In this document: piece after piece, positions 20,075 through 30,808 of the stretch
Layout of the letters: each line of letters starts with the position of its first letter
Numbering within the stretch: position 1 is the first letter of the stretch
Assembly: GCF_910592395.1 (NCBI RefSeq)
Contig: NC_088320.1
Span: 14,010,501 to 14,074,500, forward strand
Source of the DNA: Lineus longissimus
Lineage: Eukaryota > Nemertea > Pilidiophora > Heteronemertea > Lineidae
Length of the DNA: 64,000 bases
Direction of reading: 5' to 3'
Position numbers and translations under genes: made by a program
The notes under the pieces: model-generated
What the model saw: the letters and a program-made list of their open reading frames with translations, nothing else
What the model was told of the DNA's origin: nothing
Databases searched by the model: none

Positions 20075-20629
20075 TACTGCAAATTGGTTTTTTGGCCGAG
20101 TGACCTCGTATATAGTAATACAATAAAGCAATCCAGGAATGGCAGGAATAACCAGCCAGAATCCAGGGAAAACAATGTGTTTTGCCATGAATCATGCCTA
20201 AAGTTCAACCCCAGAAAACCGAGCATCAAAAATGATAAAACAGGGAAAGAATTGGCCTGACCGAGAGTTCGAAAAAGGCTGCCAATACAATTCGTTACTT
20301 GAATCGTCGATTGGCGGCGCTTATCAATCTCCTGGTGGTAGAGGTACAAAATTAAAAAAAGATTCCGTCAATGCCCCATTCAATTCATTCTGTCAATGTC
20401 CCATTCAAAAGCAATGGGCCATGAAACTGCATACGTGGCATATTGTGTAGCGTGACCAGCCATAGCATTCATGATTGTAAGATAGTGCTGCATTTGCCTT
20501 AAAAACAAAGACTTTAAACCCTGGATATACCAGCTAAACCTGTGGAATATATGTATTGTGGATTGGGCTATTGACTGGCGTTATTCTTTGGACTAAAACC
20601 TCGCTATTTCTCACTTGAATAGGCGTTTT
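20075..20629. other. No gene confidently seen
   Basis: Similarity to copy 2 ends at about 20,080. A minus-strand frame at 20,074-20,349 is hydrophobic (FLMLGFLGLNF, SGWLFLPFLDCFIVLLY), but an overlapping frame looks equally protein-like, so neither is called. Confidence 0.4.
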
Positions 20630-21380
20630 ACCCCTCAGCCCAAATGGGCTAAAGGGGTATTGTCGTCCCGTGCGCCGTCCGTCCGTGCGGGCGGGCGTCT
20701 GTTACTTTGTTTCCGTCAATTTCTAGGAGAACGGCTTTGACAATCAATTAAATTGTTGGTATGTACATTAGTGACTAGAGGAAGGTTCCTTTCGAAAACG
20801 GGCTTGTTCCGATTATCAATATGGCCACCAAGGCGGCGTGTTTGAAATTTCCGTCAATTTCGAGGTGAACGTTCGTCCGAATAAATTCATTTTTTAGTAT
20901 GTACGTTGAGGATGACTAGAGCGAGGTTCCTTTCGAAAACGGGCTCGTTCTGATTATCAATATGGCCACTAGGGCGGCGTGCTTGAAATCAGTTTCCGTC
21001 AATTTCGAGGAGAACCGTTCTTCCGATCAAATTCATTTTTGGTATGTACGTTTGGGGCGACTAGAGGAAGGTTCCTTTTGAAAACTGGCTCGTTCTGATT
21101 CTCAATATGGTCACCAGGCAACGTGCTTGAAATCAGTTTCCGTCAATTTCGAGGAGAACGGCTTGGAGGATGGAATCAATTTTTAGTGGGCGTAGGCCTA
21201 ATGCAGTTTTGTAAGGGGACGGTTCCTTTCGAAAATCAGCGCGATTCGAAATTCAATATGGCCGCCACGCTCACATCCTCAAAATAGGTTTCCACAATTT
21301 TCATTTCCATATGCAAACTAGCCACTCCACTAAGCCAACTTCAACATTATCCCACCTTCAACATCGATTGGCTGAGGGGT
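20630..21380. mobile_element. Non-autonomous TIR element containing ~140-bp tandem repeats
   Basis: The ends are ACCCCTCAGCC (20,630-20,640) and GGCTGAGGGGT (21,370-21,380), perfect inverted repeats. The left end also forms a local hairpin with GGGCTAAAGGGGT. Inside are four units of about 140-144 bp that start with TTTCCGTCAATTTC at about 20,709, 20,849, 20,993 and 21,136; each contains TTCCTTTCGAAAAC and CAATATGGCCACC. There is no ORF. The superfamily is uncertain because no clear target duplication was seen. Confidence 0.75.
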
Positions 21381-21483
21381 TATGCCCGCTTTGCGATGCT
21401 ATTTTTATGCTATACTTTCTTCAACCACGTGAAATAAGCTTGTGACGTCACTATCGAGAACATTCCTTTTCTACCAGTGAACT

Positions 21484-21850
21484 ATGTTCATTCGTGACTA
21501 TTTAATCATGGACCTATGGATTTAATGAAGGATTACATTTCATTATTGGCTTCCTGTTCTTACTGTTGGAAAAAACCTTACATTTTCTCACTGGAATAGT
21601 GGATTTTAACTGCGCATATTTTGGGGATTTACCATCACGTCATCATACATGTCATGTGATTGAAGCCGACCACTTCCGAACATAAATTTGGACACGCGAA
21701 GGTTACCGAATGTGAAACAAGCTTGTGATGTTCATTCGTGACTATTTAATCATGGACCTATGAATTTAATGAAGGATTACATTTCATTATTGGTTTCATG
21801 TTCTTATTGTTGGAAAAACCTTACATTTTCTCACTGGAATAGTGGATTTT
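21484..21850. repeat. ~124-bp direct repeat, two copies
   Basis: The units lie at 21,484-21,607 and 21,728-21,850 and contain GTTCATTCGTGACTATTTAA and CTCACTGGAATAGTGGATTTT-like ends. They differ at only a few positions. The 120 bp between them is unrelated. Confidence 0.85.
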
Positions 21851-21972
21851 CCAACACACTACCATATGGAATAAGTTGCACATTCTTCTAGAACATTCTA
21901 GAATATTCTCGAACCTTCTGAATACATCACTCGACGTCATTCCTCGCAGGCGCAGGTTACCCAGTGTGAAAC

Positions 21973-22320
21973 CTACGTCACTTCCGATCTGTCCAGATTT
22001 CTGTACTGATCTTTTCTGTTGCGAACAAAGAGTTGTTGACTATTCGTAATGGACGGCGCAGGCGCAGGTGGAAGCGGGGGCGCATAGAATGACGCGGCTG
22101 TTGGAGTAATCCCATTACAATTGGTAGAAGATAGGACCTTTAATCTGTTTTTTCCTTCGGTACCTTCGGTGTAGAAGTTAAAAGTACCCAAGGATAGATT
22201 GTCCGGGGAACAAAGTATTTTATTAACCTGATGTACTATAGTTACTAGTACTTCAGAATAAAACTGTTGTAAACCCTTGTCTTCTCGTAGTACATTGTTT
22301 GACTCCAAAGACATTGTCAC
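21973..22320 (-). CDS. Possible exon or ORF of 115 codons, unrecognised
   Basis: The minus-strand frame includes LESNNVLREDKGLQQFYSEV and a Pro/Ala stretch APPLPPAPAPS. It lies just left of the BEL-C relic, and nothing shows that it belongs to it. No domain is assigned, and the frame may be chance. Confidence 0.25.
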   Translation of the reverse strand: MTMSLESNNVLREDKGLQQFYSEVLVTIVHQVNKILCSPDNLSLGTFNFYTEGTEGKNRLKVLSSTNCNGITPTAASFYAPPLPPAPAPSITNSQQLFVRNRKDQYRNLDRSEVT

Positions 22321-22400
22321 ATCTAGAAGACATTGTCACATCCAGAAGACATTGACGACAATGACACATCAAGAAGACATTGTCACATCGTCAAAGATGA
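22320..22400. repeat. Short tandem repeat of GAAGACATTGTCACATC-like units
   Basis: There are about four imperfect units of 17-30 bp containing AGAAGACATTG and TCACATC. Confidence 0.6.
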
Positions 22401-22559
22401 TTAAGTCAATACATATGCCGGGAAAGAGGTACATATTAAGAAAGATAAATGTATAAAGACTACACTGAATGCATTAACGTTGCATACTTGGCCGTAAGTG
22501 AGGCCTGTAGATGGGTTTTTGTGATGCGCCTCGTGCGTTTATTCCCTCAAGATAGTCAT

Positions 22560-25500
22560 TAAAGAGAAAGGGGAATTTTGACAGAAAACTTTTTATTTGG
22601 ATTCTTTCGTAACAGACTAGCAGTGACACTAGTCTTGTCTTCTGCAGAAAGTGTGGTTTTTTTGTGGTGAAGGAGGCACCAAAGGACTCTATCTGCCATA
22701 ACGTATCGACGTCTTGATGTAGCTGTCGGTCTCTGCTGACGATGAAGTTGACATTGGCAACGGTTTTTGCGAATCTTGAGCTTTAGACATCCCCATCAGC
22801 ATCAATCCAAGAGGCATTTTCATGGCTAGCGGTGTAGTTTCATCTCCCATCCTGGTGTCTGTCTGAATGTGAGAGAAAGGGATATCTGCTCCTAACAGCA
22901 ACTGGACTTCAGCAGCATCAATTTTGGTCAGGCCAAGTCTCTGGATGTGATCCCAAGATGGTGAAATCAGTTGAGGCGGGCATTGGAAGGCGTTGACATC
23001 TACGGTCCATCTACCTCCCTAACATTCAGCACCTGGGCAGATTCCTCACCAGCGGCTCTCATGCTGAATGATACCGTCTGCGACTTGCCTGAAGATTCCG
23101 CGTTCAAAGTCTTGATGGTGAGGTATCTCGTCTTTCCTTTCAACCCAAGATCCTGCGCTAGTTGTCAACGAATCACTGTGTTTTCACCGGCAGAATCTAA
23201 CATGGCCACGGTGGGGATGTATCTTCCATTTTTTACCGCTCACGTTGACTCGGACGAGTTGGAAGTAGGCACATGTAGGGCTCCTACAGGTATATCCAGC
23301 GACGTTGGCGTAGTTCTTTGCAGAGGTTTCATCTGGATGAAGTAGGGTATGATGCTTCTCATGGCAGCCTGGCTCACGGCATCTTAGGGTTGACAGGCAC
23401 TTGCTCAGTTCGTGGGTGGAGTGTAAGCAATTCATACATATATTGGCTTCTGCAGCAATCTTTTGTCTCTCGTGTGGTCTTTTTTTTACGAACTGGAAGC
23501 AACGGTATAGTTGATGAGACTCTTGGCAGAGTGGACATGAGATAGGTTTTCTGTCATCTTTAGTTGCTGCTATCCGCTTTGCTGCACCATCTTTAACATC
23601 TCATGATGACATCCCTGGCCTAGCTGCCCTATTATACTTCTCAAGCTTGTCCTTTAGCTTCCTGGCAGTACTATAGGTGTGGGCTGTGGTAGTATTTCCC
23701 TTCGAGGCTTCTAATCAAATGGCATAGGGGTTGAACTCTGTGTCGACACACTCATTTAACCAGTTGCGAAGGTCAAGGATGGATGGCTCTCTGGTCTGCG
23801 ATATTCCTGAGATGTGCTTGTTCCAGTATCTTATCCTGTCGACTGGGATACGACGTGAGACATTAACGAGCAGATATGTCCCGTGCATATCTGTGGTATA
23901 GTTGAGCTGAGTAAGTGTTATTATACAATCCCTCACATCCACATAGAACTGACATCAGGCGGCCGGGTTCCTGGAGGATATTGTGTTGCCAGTTGAAATA
24001 ACATCAAGGTAGGCGCGTGCGCCTTTATTCCGATGGCCAAAGGCACTTTCCAGTTCTTTAAATGCATCGGCATAGCAGCGGCTGCTATAACCAAATTCAC
24101 GAATCACTGTCAGGGCATGGTTGGACACGTGGGACTGCAACAGGTCCATTCGGCGTGAGTCGTCTATGCCCGACTTGATGTGGACTTGAGTGAAGAACTG
24201 CTCCACGAACTTCGGCTATAGGAGGGCAGAACCATCAAATGTTGGAATCTGGGTAGCGGGATATAGACCCATGTCACGCTCGAGCTTCACCAATGCTGCA
24301 AACATATGGTCCTCAGGTTGAGTCTTCTTTAGCTTTGGTAGCACCGTCTCTTTGGTAGCACCGAAACCAATTTGTCGATCCACTCATCTATGAGCGGTCG
24401 CGGATCCCATGTAGGCAACTCGTGGTTCATCTCAAATCTTGTTGGGTTGGCAATGTTGGTAACATCTGGTAAAGCGTGATGATCAAACCCTGGGTTGGCG
24501 GATTGAACGGCACTTGGCAGGAAGTAAGAAACTGGCGCTGCTTGACTGATCATCACGGGCGCTTTGTAGAGTTTTTCTCTCTTCGTCACGGGTTTGTCTG
24601 CTCTTGCATGCTGGGCCTTTGCTGCAGGGCTTGGTGATACCATTGTGGCCTTAGGACGTACACCCTTGTCGGAAAGTTTATGGACACCAGTTTTTGCACA
24701 TTTTCTCAAAAACGGCTAATCCTATTGAACCCAAATATTCACCAATGGTGGAGAATCTTCCTGGCTATCGAATGACGTGATAGTTGATATCAGGACCAAT
24801 TGCATAACAAAGTTATTACATAATTTTGAGAGGCATCTATTTTTCACTTTTTGGTTGATTTTTTTAAAATCGAAGTATAAATCTTGCATCATACAGATAA
24901 CAATGCTAAGACTTTCTGTGAAGAAAGTATTTGAAAATATCATTTACTTTTCATGATATATCAAAATATCAAAATTTTGAGATTCTGAAAATTTTGAGAT
25001 TTTTCTGATTTTTCGATATATCCTAGTAGTACCCATGTCCCCTGAATGAATGGTGATTTTTTTCTGATTTTCAACTAAAGGAACATCTTGAAATTATAAT
25101 ATGAAAATTTTCATACTACCAAGTATCCACCTTTTCTCAGCAATATTAGTTGCTAGCTGTGCTAAATTGGTGCCAATCATTATTTGGGTATGACTTCTCA
25201 ATGATACAGTTGCAAAAAACCCAAAAATATCAAATTATCAAAATATCAAAATTTTGATATTTCGATATATCTCAAAACCGAAATGAGATTTATCCAAATT
25301 TTTTTCACAGAAAGTCTTAGCTATGTGCAATATATACTGTAGGTTAATTTGGTTTTGAAAAATTGATTAACAAAAAAGTAAAAAAAAGATCCCTCTCAAA
25401 ATTATGTAATAACTTTGTTATGCAATTGGTCCTGATATCAACTATCACGTCATTCGATAGCCAAGAAGATTCTCCACCATTGGTGAAAATTTGGGTTCAA

Positions 25501-26134
25501 TAGGATTAGCCGTTTTTGAGAAAATGTGCAAAAACTGGTGTCCATAAACTTTCCGACAAGGGTGTACATCTTGCGCAGATTTGTGCTCTTTCAGCCAATC
25601 TTCAATCTCCAACTGCTTCAGCTTTGCCAACTCTACCTCCTCTCGAAGCCTGGACGCGTTCATTTCGCCCTTGATGGAAGCTTGCTTCTGAACCATTCTG
25701 ATGTCTCGGTGATGAAGTTGTTCCTGAGTTGTTGCGAACTGGTTCTCGTCGAGGTTGGGATGCTATGTGACGGAGTCAATGTCTGAGAGGGCACCGGCAC
25801 CGGTTGTGGTGTATGAACGGAAACCAGGGGACAACAATCGTGTCAAAACGTCTCGAAGAACTTGACCGGCATGGTCAGACCTGGCTCTCATTTAGTCTGT
25901 CGCTTTCTCGATCTCAGGGGCGTCTGTGAGAGTCGACAAGTAGAGCTCCTGGGTACCAGTGTGGGTGTCGAGTTCAGACTGGATTATCTCGGTGGAATCC
26001 ATCAGCGTATTCTTCGGGCGTTCCTCCTCCATGTAGCAGATAGCCATGTTGCATCGCTTGGTTGGGTTGGCTGCATGCGTGGAGCGAAGCTTCGTGATGC
26101 ATTACGTCATTATCTAGTTGGTCAGCCATCATGG
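22560..26134 (-). pseudogene. BEL-C: decayed BEL/Pao gag-protease relic
   Basis: The minus-strand pieces, from the N-terminus leftward, are: a helical Glu/Lys-rich segment at about 25,565-25,740 (ASRLREEVELAKLKQLEIED); a linker at 24,329-24,658; DUF1759-type gag at 23,955-24,206 (ADAFKELESAFGHRNKGARA) and 23,715-23,942; CCHC-like CREPGCHEKHHTLLH at about 23,370; and the protease end MLLGADIPFSHIQTD near 22,880. The RT is absent apart from a few residues of the linker. Many stops are present. A 904-bp MITE interrupts it at 24,661-25,564, and joining the flanks across the MITE restores a continuous frame. It belongs to a different BEL family from BEL-A and BEL-B. Confidence 0.75.
24661..25564. 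mobile_element. 904-bp MITE with long TIRs and TA target duplication
   Basis: The terminal inverted repeats are nearly perfect for about 200 bp and begin CACCCTTGTCGGAAAG. They are flanked by TA at 24,659-24,660 and 25,565-25,566. The centre is AT-rich with no ORF. A TA target and long TIRs suggest a Tc1/mariner-type non-autonomous element. It sits inside the BEL-C gag. Confidence 0.9.
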
Positions 26135-26139
26135 GTGTC

Positions 26140-26343
26140 TTTTGCGGACTCCAGCTTGATATTGTCGGAGCGAATTCAAAGAGACTGGACAGCATGGGTT
26201 CCTTTTGCTGAGTCACTTTATTTATTCATACTACACATAAGCAAGCATGTATACTACAAGTTACAAACTTAGTATATGTGGCAGCACCAATCAAGTCAGC
26301 TATAGTTTGTTCCGAAATAAGAACCACACTAAAGTCTACAACA
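26140..26343 (-). repeat. BEL-A 3' LTR
   Basis: This 204-bp LTR in element orientation starts TGTTGTAGACTTTAG and ends at GGAGTCCGCAAAA. It is nearly identical to the 5' LTR except that the latter carries an extra tandem copy of about 23 bp (ACACATAAGCAAGCATGTAT). Confidence 0.92.
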
Positions 26344-26362
26344 TTCTCCCCCAATTGGAGGA
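26344..26362 (-). other. BEL-A polypurine tract
   Basis: In element orientation TTGGGGGAGAA lies directly before the 3' LTR, the expected position of the plus-strand primer for reverse transcription. Confidence 0.8.
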
Positions 26363-27216
26363 TCCAATACTTTCATCTTTGCTTAATATACATTTATGGC
26401 ACTCTTTGCAAGGATAATATAAATTTCAGTATTGACGGACATTACTAATTAACATTTAAACACTTAAACAACTAAACTAAACACTTAACTTTAACTCAAA
26501 AAATATCTGAATTACTGAACTTAGCTTAACTTCTGATTTGTCATTGTCAAATGCAATGTCAATCCGGACTTATACAGTACATCTTACTTCACTTATTCTT
26601 TTGATTCTGTGCTTACAACTGTTGGGAGAGCTATGCTTGTTTCACTTATATATCTTATGCCATTACACATGGACTTATTTACTTCGGTAACACATACCTT
26701 TTAACAGATTTGATTAAGTCTACATGTTTCTTCTGTTCATCAATCAAAGATAGTGTACTTTTTTTTTTTTTTTTTTTACATTTCCTAATTTTACACACAA
26801 TTATACTTCTATGGTTGTCTGAGAGACAAACGCTCAATATCTTATACTACAATGGAACTACTATTTCTTTAAAACATTGCAGTGTACTTAAATCTTCATA
26901 CTGTTTTAAACGACTTTTCCCAGATTCTATACACACCAACATATGACATCAACATTACCTACAGATAACATACTTACATACAACTAAATTTCACAAACAG
27001 TGTAAACCAATTTGAACAAACACAGTGTAAACTTTTTTTTTTTTTTGTATTTTGTACCGATTACTCAGACTAACAAATTTCATCACACATTTAACCTGAA
27101 GCCCAATTCATAGTCATGAAAGTTTATCACACAGCGACACAAATAGTTCTTTTATCACAGTACATGTGGATTATAACGCATCTCATAGACACATCTTTAG
27201 AGTAAATCACCCATGT
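26363..27216 (-). other. BEL-A 3' untranslated region
   Basis: An AT-rich stretch between the pol stop and the PPT, with poly-T runs at about 26,759-26,778 and 27,032-27,047. No gene is seen. Confidence 0.7.
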
Positions 27217-29469
27217 CTACACATCCAATCTCTTTTTGGGTTTGATCACTCTCCCCAGACGTGTCTTCACAGCCTTGTCTTTTAGTTGGTTACTGGTATT
27301 ATGAGTGCTCTGTGCACCAGTTGCTGTGTCAGTTTTCCCTGCCTTACCCTGACCTGTATTAGAATGAACTGATGGAGCAGTCTTTTTTTGAACTACCGTT
27401 AATGGGGTAATGTTTTTACTGTCTCCATCTTGTTCAGCCTGTACATGCACTTCAAGATCATGCAGTCTCTGTACTGACCTCACAACAGTACCACCTTTGG
27501 TTTTCAACTCAACACTTCTGACCAAACCATCTCTTCCTGGGAAGAGTTTAGTGACCACTCCAATAGGCCACTGCATCCTAGGGGTGTTGTCTTCCTGAAT
27601 CAGAACCATATGACCTATGTCTAAACTACCTTTTGCCTGATGTTTGTTGACAGTCGGTGGGAGATTGCGCACATAATCTTTGGACCAAACTGACCAAAAC
27701 AGGTCAATTTGTCTCTGACGTATCAATTGACTTTCAGTGAGAATTTCCTGAGAGATGACCCTTTCATCCTCAGACACAGCAGTTTGGTAGCTAGTGTGTT
27801 TGCCCAACAGAAAATGAGATGGAGTCAGAGGTCTGATACCATCTACTTGATCACCCACGAAAGTCAGAGGTCTGTCATTGATACATGCCTCAATCTCACA
27901 TAGACTGGTTTCTAGTTCTGTCCTGGTTATACATCGGTTACCGACTGTTTTCTTCAATGCCTTTTTTACAGATTGGACGAGACGTTCCCACCATCCTCCC
28001 CACCAGGGAGAACGCGGAACAATGTACTTCCATTTGATACCACTGGAACCTGATAACTTGGCTAACATTTTTTCAGTGGCTTTGAAAGTTTTAGCATTGT
28101 CTGAGTAGAGGATAGTGGGACATCCACGTCGAGACATGAATCTTCTCAAAGCTAACACACAGTCATCACGACTTAATGATGCTGTCAACTCAAGATGTAT
28201 CGCTCTAACCACTCCACATGTAAATAACAGTATGTAAAACTTGTGACCTGGAAAGTCTAGACAATACACCGGCCCAGCAAAATCTAGGCCCGTCACTGAG
28301 AAAACAGGGGCTTCATGTACCCTCGATTCTGGTAAAGGGGCAGCAACTTGGTTGCAAGCTAATGCATCTACTCTTTGACACCTAACACAAGATCTTTTGA
28401 CCGCTTTGGCCAAATGTCTGAGTCCTATAACCCAATAGTTGTCTCTGATGGTCGTAATCATGGCCTCTACACCCGCATGTTTTGCCCTGAAATGTTCAGA
28501 CCTGATAAGAAGTGTGGCAAACCTGCCCTTGGGCACGATGACTGGATGTTTTTCAGCATATGTCAGCTGAGAGTTTTCTAACCTACCACCAATCCTAACT
28601 AACCCATCTTTTCCAATGGCTGGATTTAACTTTAACAATGGTGATGATTTTCCTACAGACTTTCCCTGTTTCAGGGCTTCAATCTCAGCACTATATGCCA
28701 CACTCTGCACGTGTTTCAACATTATCTGTTTTGCCGTTGCACACTCTTGTAAGGACAATTTTCCAGAGACATGTTGTTTTGTTTTATCCATGTTTTGGAG
28801 TACTCTCACGACCCAAGCTGTGATTCTAATTGCTTTCTCAAGTGTACCCCATCTCTCAACGTTGAGAACATCTTCTGGCAACCACACTCTAGCTACATTT
28901 ACAATGGCCACAGTTTCTGGCTGAAGGAACCGCTCTACCTGATCAAACATCACTTTGTCTTTGCCCAGTACTAATGATCCAGCTAGCCAACTAGGTCCCG
29001 ACAACCACTGTTTGGAAGAGACCAATTCTCCTGCAAGAACACCTCTAGTCATGATATCTGCTGGGTTCCCTCTACCAGGGCAGTGAGACCACTGTTCAAC
29101 ATCTGTCAGTTCTTGAATTTCAAGAACTCGGTTAGCAACGAAAGTTTTCCAACGAGAATGTTTACCTTTAATCCAACCTAGAGCTACAGTAGAGTCTGTC
29201 CAATACCTACACATTGCGTCAGATGGAAGTTTCAAGGCTTTCAGCACGAAGCTGACCACACGAACACACAACAGAGCACCAAGCAATTCTAATCTAGGGA
29301 GTGAAACCTTTTTTACTGGTGTAACTCTAGCCCTGGATGTGACTAGTGAAACCTCATAGCTGCCATCTGAACAGGGAATGCGCAGGTATACCACAGCTCC
29401 GTAACCTTGTTCTGAGGCACCACCAAACCCATGAACCTCAACTTCAGTCAAATTTGACCACAATGACAA
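27217..29469 (-). CDS. BEL-A pol, RNase H and integrase part
   Basis: The open frame has 750 codons. Residues 1-140 hold BEL-type RNase H (VSLPRLELLGALL, YWTDSTVALGWI, WSHCPGRGNPADIMTRG). At about 330-375 comes an H2C2 zinc site (HFRAKHAG...CVRCQR). The integrase core at about 390-530 has its three acidic residues in VTGLDFAG, ILYSDNAKTF and WWERLVQSVK. A DUF5641-type C-terminal domain follows (DLFWSVWSKDYVRNLPP, PRMQWPIGVVTKLFPGRDGL). A frameshift near 29,515 separates it from the RT frame. The motif residues are intact. Confidence 0.93.
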   Translation of the reverse strand: MSLWSNLTEVEVHGFGGASEQGYGAVVYLRIPCSDGSYEVSLVTSRARVTPVKKVSLPRLELLGALLCVRVVSFVLKALKLPSDAMCRYWTDSTVALGWIKGKHSRWKTFVANRVLEIQELTDVEQWSHCPGRGNPADIMTRGVLAGELVSSKQWLSGPSWLAGSLVLGKDKVMFDQVERFLQPETVAIVNVARVWLPEDVLNVERWGTLEKAIRITAWVVRVLQNMDKTKQHVSGKLSLQECATAKQIMLKHVQSVAYSAEIEALKQGKSVGKSSPLLKLNPAIGKDGLVRIGGRLENSQLTYAEKHPVIVPKGRFATLLIRSEHFRAKHAGVEAMITTIRDNYWVIGLRHLAKAVKRSCVRCQRVDALACNQVAAPLPESRVHEAPVFSVTGLDFAGPVYCLDFPGHKFYILLFTCGVVRAIHLELTASLSRDDCVLALRRFMSRRGCPTILYSDNAKTFKATEKMLAKLSGSSGIKWKYIVPRSPWWGGWWERLVQSVKKALKKTVGNRCITRTELETSLCEIEACINDRPLTFVGDQVDGIRPLTPSHFLLGKHTSYQTAVSEDERVISQEILTESQLIRQRQIDLFWSVWSKDYVRNLPPTVNKHQAKGSLDIGHMVLIQEDNTPRMQWPIGVVTKLFPGRDGLVRSVELKTKGGTVVRSVQRLHDLEVHVQAEQDGDSKNITPLTVVQKKTAPSVHSNTGQGKAGKTDTATGAQSTHNTSNQLKDKAVKTRLGRVIKPKKRLDV

Positions 29470-30805
29470 GCCGTAGCGTCTTGGAATTATCCACTGTTGT
29501 ACCTTGCACCCATCTCATAAACCTATCCTGAAGTGGGGCTGGAACATTGTCATCCAAATCCAGTTTCAACAACCATATTTCTTGCAACAAAATTTTGAGA
29601 TACATGATGTAGGGTGACAAGAAACCAAACGGGTCAAACAACCTCGCTATGAAGCTCAAAACAACTCTTTTGGTTGTGACAATCTGTGTAGGGATGTCAA
29701 CTCCATCAAATGCAAAACAGTCTTCTGTTTTCAACCACTTCAACCCAAGTATCTTTGTTGATACAGTACCAGAGTGAGAATCAAACTCGTGTATGAACAT
29801 GTCTTTGATTACCTCATTGTTAGAGTTGCACTTTGCCAATGACAGACTACCTTCTTTTAGAATCTTTTGACCATTACGAAACAACTCACAAGTCTCATCT
29901 TCATAATCAGCCCCAGTGATCCAATCATCAACATACAAATTTTCCTTCAGTTCCTCGACAGCAGTAGAGGTTTCAGAATCAGAGTACTGAGACAGATGGT
30001 GGCGGATGGTTGCATTTAAGAGAAATGGACTGGCTGTATTGCCAAATGGGACACACAAGAATTTCATCACCCTATCTTTCCCATCTTTTGTACACAGGAA
30101 GCGATGGACATCCTGATCTTCCTTGTTGACGGCAATCTGTAGGAAAGCTTTGGTGATGTCACTGGTCATCGCGACCCGCCATCGTCTGAATCTGATTAGA
30201 ATGTCTAATAGACCTGGCAACAAGTTGGGTCCTGACTCAATGCAATCATTCAGTGACACTCCGTTAGCCCCCTTAGCTGAGGCGTCAAACACAGGTCGAA
30301 TTTTGGTAGTCAACCTTGACTCTTTTATGACTGGGAAATGGGGTAGATAAAATACGGGGCGCTCATCATTTGGTACAATTTCTGTCGGAGGTACTTCCTG
30401 AAAGATTCCAAGAGTCTCTAGTTCGACCAAGGCTTCATCATACCGACCCCTTAACACTGGGTTCTTAGAGAGTTTACAGTTTAAACTTTGTAACCGGCCT
30501 TCTGCCGAATTTCTATTATTCAACAGCGATGGCTTAGCACCTTCTTTCCATGGAAGTCTAACTACATACCTATCATCTTTGAACTCAACCGTTTCAGTGA
30601 ATTGTTTCATGATTATCATATCTGTTCCAAGACTCGACTCTCCGTTATCGGTCACACCAATGGACTCTAGGTCCCAAAACTTGGAGAGCGTCGCGTCTGG
30701 AATATCTGACAAAATCAGTAAATTATGACTAACACTAACATGACTGACCATAGCAGTTGACTGGCTTGGTGTCTCACTCAGACCATTTGAGTAAGACCCA
30801 GACAA
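29444..30805 (-). CDS. BEL-A pol, reverse transcriptase part
   Basis: The 453-codon frame is continuous with gag-protease except for the TAG at 30,809-30,811. RT motifs are RPVFDASAKGANGVSLNDC, MTSDITKAFLQI and FLCVPFGNTASPF, with the catalytic box in LYVDDWITGA, followed by the FDPFGFLSPYIM connection motif. The last ~20 codons are out of frame after a one-base shift; the correct continuation is in the next frame. Confidence 0.93.
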   Translation of the reverse strand: MSGSYSNGLSETPSQSTAMVSHVSVSHNLLILSDIPDATLSKFWDLESIGVTDNGESSLGTDMIIMKQFTETVEFKDDRYVVRLPWKEGAKPSLLNNRNSAEGRLQSLNCKLSKNPVLRGRYDEALVELETLGIFQEVPPTEIVPNDERPVFYLPHFPVIKESRLTTKIRPVFDASAKGANGVSLNDCIESGPNLLPGLLDILIRFRRWRVAMTSDITKAFLQIAVNKEDQDVHRFLCTKDGKDRVMKFLCVPFGNTASPFLLNATIRHHLSQYSDSETSTAVEELKENLYVDDWITGADYEDETCELFRNGQKILKEGSLSLAKCNSNNEVIKDMFIHEFDSHSGTVSTKILGLKWLKTEDCFAFDGVDIPTQIVTTKRVVLSFIARLFDPFGFLSPYIMYLKILLQEIWLLKLDLDDNVPAPLQDRFMRWVQGTTVDNSKTLRLVIVVKFD

Positions 30806-30808
30806 TAC

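Larger units (their letters stand above)
1..20080 (+). repeat. Large direct repeat, copy 1 (partner about 42,920-63,170)
   Basis: The same ordered set of LINE-A, BEL-B, Polinton right half, minisatellite and two unknown ORFs recurs about 42.9 kb downstream in the same orientation. Base 1 matches base 42,920, so the repeat probably extends left of the window. By eye the copies are nearly identical up to about 11.5 kb and clearly more diverged after that. Copy-specific insertions are at 2,132-5,753, 13,276-13,420 and 16,647-18,459. Either a tandem segmental duplication or two haplotypes assembled side by side would explain this. Confidence 0.95.

Noticed and set aside
20074-20349. Hydrophobic minus-strand ORF as a membrane protein gene
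   Set aside because: Two overlapping frames look equally plausible, copy 2 retains only a fragment, and no splice structure could be established.
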